Shown piece after piece: positions 8,591 to 12,376 of a stretch of DNA of 12,376 bases. This DNA comes from Pseudomonadota bacterium (GTDB lineage Bacteria; Pseudomonadota; Alphaproteobacteria; Kiloniellales; J153): the NCBI GenBank assembly GCA_022572105.1, contig JACZWN010000099.1, positions 1 to 12,376 of the forward strand. The letters are read 5' to 3'. Made by a program: the position numbers and the translations under genes. The stretch's first letter is position 1; each line of letters begins with the position of its first letter. A model generated the notes under the pieces. The model saw only the letters and a program-made list of their open reading frames with translations, had not been told where the DNA came from and ran no database searches.

Positions 8591-9589
8591 CTATTCGGAC
8601 TTGGGCGCGCTTTCGTCGATGTCGACCCGGAAGGTGCCGTCGAGGATCTCCTGCCTGCGCTCGGCGACCATCTTCTTGATGTCGTCCGACAGCTTCTTGT
8701 CCCAGCCGTGGTACGGCGCCAGGAACGAGCCGCCCTTGCCCATGTACGAGAACTGGCCGAAGTCCTGGGCCGAGAACACCCCGGCCTTGACCAGGCTGAT
8801 CACCTGCTTGACCGTCGGCCACATATCCCAGACCACGCTGGTGACCACGGTATCGGGCCCCAGGCCGGTCTGGTCCGACATGTTGCCGATGGCGGCGATG
8901 CCGCGCTCCTTGGCCGCCTCGACGACGCCGAAGCGCTCGGCGTAGATGACGTCGACGCCGGCTTCGATCTGGGCGATCGCGGCCTCCTTGGCCTTGGGCG
9001 GATCGAAGAACGAGCCGATGAAGGAGAACTTGCACTTCACCGCCTTGTTGACTTCCTTGGCCCCGGCGCAGAAGGCGTTGGACAGGCGGTTGACCTCGGG
9101 GATCGTCATGGCCGCGACCGTGCCCACGGTGTTCGACTTGGTCAGCTTGCCCGCGATCATGCCGGCCAGATAGGCCGGCTCGTGAATCCAGTTGTCGAAG
9201 ACCGCGAAATTGGGCTCGGCCGGGCCGATGCCCGAGCCGAAGGTGAAGGCGACCTTCGGGTAGTCCTTCGCGACCCGTCGGGTGATGCGCTCGGTGCCGA
9301 AGGAGTCGCCGATGATCAGATCGTAGCCGTCCTCGGCGTAGCCGCGCAGGACGCGGGCGAAGTCGGCGGCGGTGACGCTCTCGGACCAGGCGTACTCGAT
9401 ACCCAGTTCCTTCTTGGCCTGGAGCAGGGCGACGTGGATCTGGTTGACCCAAGGCTCCTCGATCGGCGTCTCGAAGACGGCGGCGACCTTGAGCTTGTCC
9501 GATCCGGCCTGGGCCCCGCCCAAGCTCAGGGCCGAGGCGGCGGCGATGAGGGCAAGGGCGCGGAGCCCTCTGCGCAAGATTGCATGCAT
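8591..9589 (-). CDS. BMP-family ABC transporter substrate-binding protein
   Basis: Periplasmic receptor that hands its ligand to the permease pair; 332 residues. Signal peptide: basic start MHAILRRGLR, hydrophobic core to about residue 23, likely cleavage after AQA (26-28). No lipobox cysteine, so soluble periplasmic rather than a lipoprotein. The mature part has the BMP/PnrA pattern: KLKVAAVFETP, YDLIIGDSFG, YPKVAFTFG, NFAVFDNWIHEPAYLAGMIAG, then VDVIYAERFG and a W-rich stretch (VVWDMWPTVKQ). Characterised members bind purine nucleosides, while divergent members are often found beside other catabolic genes. Here it is divergent from creatinase, so creatine or another guanidino compound is plausible but unproven. 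ATG 9589 has GGGGAGG nine bases upstream. Confidence 0.93.
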   Translation of the reverse strand: MHAILRRGLRALALIAAASALSLGGAQAGSDKLKVAAVFETPIEEPWVNQIHVALLQAKKELGIEYAWSESVTAADFARVLRGYAEDGYDLIIGDSFGTERITRRVAKDYPKVAFTFGSGIGPAEPNFAVFDNWIHEPAYLAGMIAGKLTKSNTVGTVAAMTIPEVNRLSNAFCAGAKEVNKAVKCKFSFIGSFFDPPKAKEAAIAQIEAGVDVIYAERFGVVEAAKERGIAAIGNMSDQTGLGPDTVVTSVVWDMWPTVKQVISLVKAGVFSAQDFGQFSYMGKGGSFLAPYHGWDKKLSDDIKKMVAERRQEILDGTFRVDIDESAPKSE

Positions 9590-9617
9590 GGTTGATTACC
9601 TCCCCTTGTGATTCGGT

Positions 9618-9638
9618 CTCGTGGCTCGTGGCTCGTGG
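9618..9638. repeat. Triplicated heptamer CTCGTGG in the binding-protein leader
   Basis: Three perfect head-to-tail copies at 9618-9624, 9625-9631 and 9632-9638, about 30-50 bases upstream of the binding-protein start. In the minus-strand transcript it reads CCACGAG three times. It may be slippage-prone filler or a set of sites. Confidence 0.6.
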
Positions 9639-9747
9639 ATCGGCGCGCGGCGCTCCCGCGCGGCGCCCGCGGCCGATGCGGTTACTCTATCGGGGCGCCC
9701 GGATTTGCGCCAGTGGGTATCGGGCGCGGCGGCGCGATCGATATGGA

Positions 9748-9777
9748 TTGCCGCCCGTGCCTTTCGAATGCGATACA
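9748..9777 (+). promoter_or_regulatory. Possible promoter for the creatinase gene
   Basis: TTGCCG (9748-9753) and GATACA (9772-9777) are 18 bp apart and 37 bp before the ATG. The -35 matches four of six consensus bases and the -10 only three, so this is weak. I see no better candidate on the plus strand of this 225-bp divergent region, and no convincing one for the binding-protein gene on the other strand. Confidence 0.2.
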
Positions 9778-9814
9778 GGTTGATGCAGGGAGACGAACGA
9801 GGGGGGGACCCGCC

Positions 9815-11026
9815 ATGGACATGCCGCGCGTGATCGAGATCGCCAACGGCGCGCGCGTGCCGGGCAGCTTCTCGGAGACCGAGATGAACGCCCGGCTCGG
9901 CCAGCTGCGGGCGCTGATGGCGGACACCGGCGTCGCCGTCGCGCTGTTCACCTCGTATCACAACATCTGCTACTACGGCGCCTTCCTGTATTGCAAATTC
10001 GGGCGCGACTATGCGCTGGTGGTGGACCGGGACAGGATCACCTCGGTGTCCGCCAACATCGACGGCGGCCAGCCCTGGCGGCGCAGCTTCGGCGGCCGCA
10101 ACCTGGTCTATACCGACTGGCAGCGCGGCAACTACTTCGCCGCGCTCCAGCAATTGATCGAGGACGGCGCCACCGTCGGCATCGAGCGCGACCACCTGAC
10201 CCTGGAGACCCTGGACCGGCTCGAGGCGGCGCTGCCCGGCTGCACCTTCGTCGACATCGGCGCGGGCGCCATGCGCCTGCGCCTGGTCAAGTCGGCCGAG
10301 GAGATCGCCCACATCACCGAGATGGCGCGCATCGCCGACATCGGCGGGGCGGCCTGCGTCGAGGCGATCGCGCCCGGCGTCGGCGAGCACGAGGTGGCGC
10401 TGCACGCGACCCGGGCCATGGTGCGCGAGATCGCCCGGACCTGGCCCCACGCCGAGCTCATGGACACCTGGACCTGGTTCCAGTCGGGCCTCAACACCGA
10501 CGGCGCCCACAACCCGGTGACCAGCCGCAAGATCGCGCGCGGCGATATCCTGAGCCTCAACTGCTTCCCCATGGTCGCGGGCTATTACGTGGCGCTCGAG
10601 CGCACGCTGTTTTGCGGGCAGGCCTCCGACGCGCACTTTCGCCTCTGGGAGATCAACTGCCGGGTCCACGACGCGGGCAAGGAACTCCTCGTGCCCGGCG
10701 CCCGCTGCTGCGACGTGGCGCGCGCGCTCAACCGGATCTATGCCGAGCACGATCTGCTCGGGTACCGGACCTTCGGCTACGGCCACTCCTTCGGCGTGCT
10801 GTGCCACTATTACGGCCGCGAGGCCGGCCTGGAGCTGCGCGAGGACGTGGAGACCGTGCTCGAGCCGGGCATGGTGGTGTCCATGGAGCCCATGATCGTG
10901 CTGCCCGAGGGCCAACCCGGCGCCGGCGGCTACCGCGAGCACGACATCCTGGTGATCACCGAGGACGGCAACCGCAACATCACGGGCTTTCCCTACGGCC
11001 CCGAACACAACATCATAAGGAATTAG
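9815..11026 (+). CDS. Creatinase (creatine amidinohydrolase)
   Basis: Cytoplasmic hydrolase converting creatine + water to sarcosine + urea; a pita-bread-fold member of the M24 superfamily that needs no metal. The product is 403 residues, the same length as I recall for Pseudomonas creatinase, and the active-site positions fall at the same numbers: R64, H232 (GAHNPVT), E262 (ALERTLF), H324 (GYGHSFG), R335 (YGREAGLE) and E358 (SMEPMI). Near-identical blocks include FTSYHNI, DGGQPWRR, YTDWQR and LMDTWTWFQSG. The start is ATG 9815, preceded seven bases earlier by a GAGGGGGGG run; extension to 9608 would add 69 unrelated residues. It is 55 bp upstream of the BKACE gene, likely in one operon. Other M24 hydrolases such as DoeA are less similar. 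Family call is strong; activity on creatine is inferred. Confidence 0.93.
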   Translation: MDMPRVIEIANGARVPGSFSETEMNARLGQLRALMADTGVAVALFTSYHNICYYGAFLYCKFGRDYALVVDRDRITSVSANIDGGQPWRRSFGGRNLVYTDWQRGNYFAALQQLIEDGATVGIERDHLTLETLDRLEAALPGCTFVDIGAGAMRLRLVKSAEEIAHITEMARIADIGGAACVEAIAPGVGEHEVALHATRAMVREIARTWPHAELMDTWTWFQSGLNTDGAHNPVTSRKIARGDILSLNCFPMVAGYYVALERTLFCGQASDAHFRLWEINCRVHDAGKELLVPGARCCDVARALNRIYAEHDLLGYRTFGYGHSFGVLCHYYGREAGLELREDVETVLEPGMVVSMEPMIVLPEGQPGAGGYREHDILVITEDGNRNITGFPYGPEHNIIRN

Positions 11027-11081
11027 GCGCCGCCCCGCGCGCGGCCGGAGACAGGGCAAAAGAAACAGGGGGAGCAGAACC

Positions 11082-12014
11082 ATGGCCAAGGCCCGCAAAG
11101 TCATCATCACCTGCGCCATCACCGGCTCGATCCACACGCCGTCGATGTCGCCCTATCTGCCGGTGACGCCGGACGAGATCGCCGAGGCGGCGCTCGCCGC
11201 GGCCGAGGCCGGGGCCACGATCCTGCACCTGCACGCGCGCGATCCCGAGGACGGCCGGCCGAGCCAGGACCCGGCGCTGTTCCAGCAGTTCCTGCCGCGC
11301 ATCAAGCAGGCGTGCGAGGCGGTCATCAACATCACCACCGGCGGCGGCCTGGGCATGACCGTGGAGGAGCGCCTGCGCCCGGCCTTCGAGCTCAAGCCCG
11401 AGGTCGCCTCGCTCAACATGGGTTCGATGAACTTCGGCCTGTTCCCCATGCTCGGCCGCTTCAAGGAGTTCAAGCACGACTGGGAGCGCGCGCACCTGGA
11501 GAACAGCCGCGATTTCGTGTTCAAGAACACCTACAAGGACATCGAGTATATTCTGACCTCGTGCCGCGGCAACGGCACCCGCTTCGAGTTCGAGTGCTAC
11601 GACATCGGCCACCTCTACAACCTGGCCCACTTCCTCGACCGCGGCGTGGTCGAGCCGCCGCTCTTCGTGCAGTCGGTGTTCGGCATCCTGGGCGGCATCG
11701 GGCCGCACCCGGAGGACCTCATGCACATGCGGCGCACCGCCGACCGCCTGTTCGGCGACGCCTACCAGTGGTCGATCCTGGGCGCGGGCCGCAACCAGAT
11801 CCCGCTCGCCACCATCGGCGCGGCCATGGGCGCCAACGTGCGCGTCGGGCTCGAGGACTCGCTCTGGGCGGGTCCGGGCACGCTCGCCAAGTCGAACGCC
11901 GAGCAGGTGCGCCTGATCCGCCAGGTCCTGGAAGGCATGTCGCTCGAAGTCGCGAGCCCGGCCGACGCGCGCGACATGCTCGCTCTCAAGGGCGGCGACG
12001 CGGTCGGGTTCTGA
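11082..12014 (+). CDS. BKACE-family (DUF849) beta-keto acid cleavage enzyme
   Basis: Cytoplasmic zinc TIM-barrel enzyme of the 3-keto-5-aminohexanoate cleavage (Kce) family, which condenses a beta-keto acid with acetyl-CoA to give acetoacetate and a new acyl-CoA. 310 residues. Zinc ligands are expected at H49 and H51 (HLHARD) and E258 (RVGLED); NITTGGG (83-89), SLNMGSMNFG (110-119) and FVQSVFGILGGIG (195-207) are family blocks. It is about 35 residues longer than Kce because of an insert around 125-160 (FKEFKHDWERAHLENSRDF...). The Kce glutamate that binds the substrate amine falls in ITGSIHT here and is not kept, so a different keto acid is likely. ATG 11082 has GGGGGAG seven bases upstream. 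It follows creatinase closely. The original Kce reaction name should not be taken literally. Confidence 0.9.
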   Translation: MAKARKVIITCAITGSIHTPSMSPYLPVTPDEIAEAALAAAEAGATILHLHARDPEDGRPSQDPALFQQFLPRIKQACEAVINITTGGGLGMTVEERLRPAFELKPEVASLNMGSMNFGLFPMLGRFKEFKHDWERAHLENSRDFVFKNTYKDIEYILTSCRGNGTRFEFECYDIGHLYNLAHFLDRGVVEPPLFVQSVFGILGGIGPHPEDLMHMRRTADRLFGDAYQWSILGAGRNQIPLATIGAAMGANVRVGLEDSLWAGPGTLAKSNAEQVRLIRQVLEGMSLEVASPADARDMLALKGGDAVGF

Positions 12015-12061
12015 GCGCGGGCGGCCCAGAGGGGCGGCGACGCCGAAACCGCGGATTATTT

Positions 12062-12235
12062 GAACCACAGAGACACAGAGGCACAGAGAACCAACAGAAG
12101 GTTCACCACGAAGACACAAAGGCACGAAGAATTTTTTGGTTGCGCGCTACGCGCGATGAAACCTTCTTCGTGGCCTTTGTGTCTTTGTGGTGAAATAGCT
12201 TTTCTTCCTCTCATGCCTCTGTGTCTCTGTGGTTC
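12062..12235. repeat. 174-bp nested foldback (palindromic) repeat element
   Basis: Outer arms of 22 bp are perfectly complementary (12062-12083 with 12214-12235). Inner arms of about 30 bp (12102-12131 with 12164-12194) pair with one G.T wobble and one bulged base. The tip carries GGTT/AACC (12138-12141, 12160-12163) and GCGCG-CTA-CGCGC (12142-12154). The two left arms are diverged versions of one unit, ACCACAGAGACACAGAGGCA and ACCACGAAGACACAAAGGCA, 41 bp apart. Its low GC contrasts with both flanks. I recall such CACAGAG/CACGAAG elements as dispersed repeats in many environmental bacteria; they code for nothing, although they give false ORFs. It fills most of the gene-free stretch 12015-12244 and may also stop transcription from the creatinase operon. 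Confidence 0.85.
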
Positions 12236-12244
12236 CATTACCTC

Positions 12245-12376
12245 ATGACCGAGATCCTGCGCTTTCACTGGCTATTCCTGCTGCTCGCCGCGCCCTGCGT
12301 CGGCAGCTTCCTGGGCGTCGTGACGGCGCGCCTGCCGGCGGGGCGCTCGAGCCTGCGCGGGCGCTCGGCCTGTCCC
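12245..12376 (+). CDS. Prepilin peptidase (A24 family), N-terminal fragment
   Basis: Inner-membrane aspartic peptidase that cleaves, and in many members methylates, type IV prepilins or type II secretion pseudopilins. Only the first 44 residues are in the window. They show the first membrane segment (LFLLLAAPCVGSFLGVV), then the family block GSFLGVVTARLP and RSACP, which begins the zinc-binding CPxC pair of the cytoplasmic loop. The catalytic aspartates lie beyond the window end. ATG 12245 is the first plausible start. There is no clear Shine-Dalgarno, and the foldback repeat ends just nine bases upstream. It could be chromosomal pilD or a Flp-pilus/secretion version. Confidence 0.8.
   Translation, partial: MTEILRFHWLFLLLAAPCVGSFLGVVTARLPAGRSSLRGRSACP

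Noticed and set aside
7179..8945. 588-codon plus-strand frame opposite the ATPase and binding-protein genes
   Set aside because: Arg/Ala/Asp-rich antisense shadow with no recognisable domain.
9608..9814. Upstream extension of creatinase to 9608
   Set aside because: The extra 69 residues have no family match, while the 9815 ATG has a well-placed ribosome site and gives the family's 403-residue length.
9596..11137. 513-codon minus-strand frame opposite creatinase
   Set aside because: Creatinase on the plus strand keeps every active-site residue; the opposite frame is a GC-bias artefact.
12062..12235. CRISPR array
   Set aside because: The repeated units are inverted and nested, with only two related units per arm and no regular spacers; no cas genes are nearby.
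12056..12268. Small open frames across the foldback repeat on both strands (peptides such as NHRDTEAQR and LCLCG)
   Set aside because: These are translations of the CACAGAG/CACGAAG repeat, a familiar kind of false protein in databases. Both strands give similar peptides because the element is palindromic.

Overview
The window is about 12.4 kb of GC-rich bacterial DNA. Dense coding, strong GGAGG-type ribosome binding sites and enzymes for aromatic acyl-CoA, guanidino-compound and keto-acid breakdown suggest a free-living heterotrophic proteobacterium. An alphaproteobacterium (Rhodospirillales-like) is my best guess, but it rests on gene content alone.

Layout. (1) 1-2282, minus: an almost complete bifunctional flavin hydroxylase / Old-Yellow-Enzyme-type reductase of the salicylyl-CoA 5-hydroxylase / 2-aminobenzoyl-CoA monooxygenase type, cut by the window start. 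(2) 2283-2572: a divergent control region with a good sigma70-like promoter, a palindrome over its -35 box, a leader hairpin and 17-bp direct repeats. (3) 2573-3409, plus: a luciferase-like (LLM) flavin/F420 oxidoreductase, ending in a hairpin. (4) 9589 down to 3431, minus: a gene train coding for a BMP/PnrA-family binding protein, a double ABC ATPase, two permeases, a VOC metalloenzyme and an exported ankyrin-repeat protein. (5) 9590-9814: a second divergent control region. (6) 9815-12014, plus: creatinase (403 aa, all active-site positions kept) followed by a BKACE/DUF849 beta-keto acid cleavage enzyme. (7) 12062-12235: a 174-bp nested foldback repeat of the CACAGAGACACAGAG / CACGAAGACACAAAG type. 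(8) 12245 to the end, plus: the start of a prepilin peptidase gene.

How the genes may work together. The ABC cassette has the full set of parts for an importer of the nucleoside-type BMP family, and it is divergent from creatinase. The simplest reading is a locus that imports creatine or a related guanidino or purine-derived compound and hydrolyses it (creatine to sarcosine + urea). The BKACE enzyme would act on a keto acid from the same or a connected route. No sarcosine oxidase, creatininase or urease is present in the window, so the pathway is incomplete here and the transporter substrate is inferred. The left end is a separate aromatic-CoA / flavin oxidoreductase unit.

Most worth a second look: the foldback repeat that ends 9 bp before the prepilin peptidase start; the transporter/creatinase/BKACE grouping; the second permease, which has no standard start codon near its strong Shine-Dalgarno; and the operator-like palindrome on the LLM promoter. 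I found no CRISPR array, tRNA, rRNA, transposase or phage gene.
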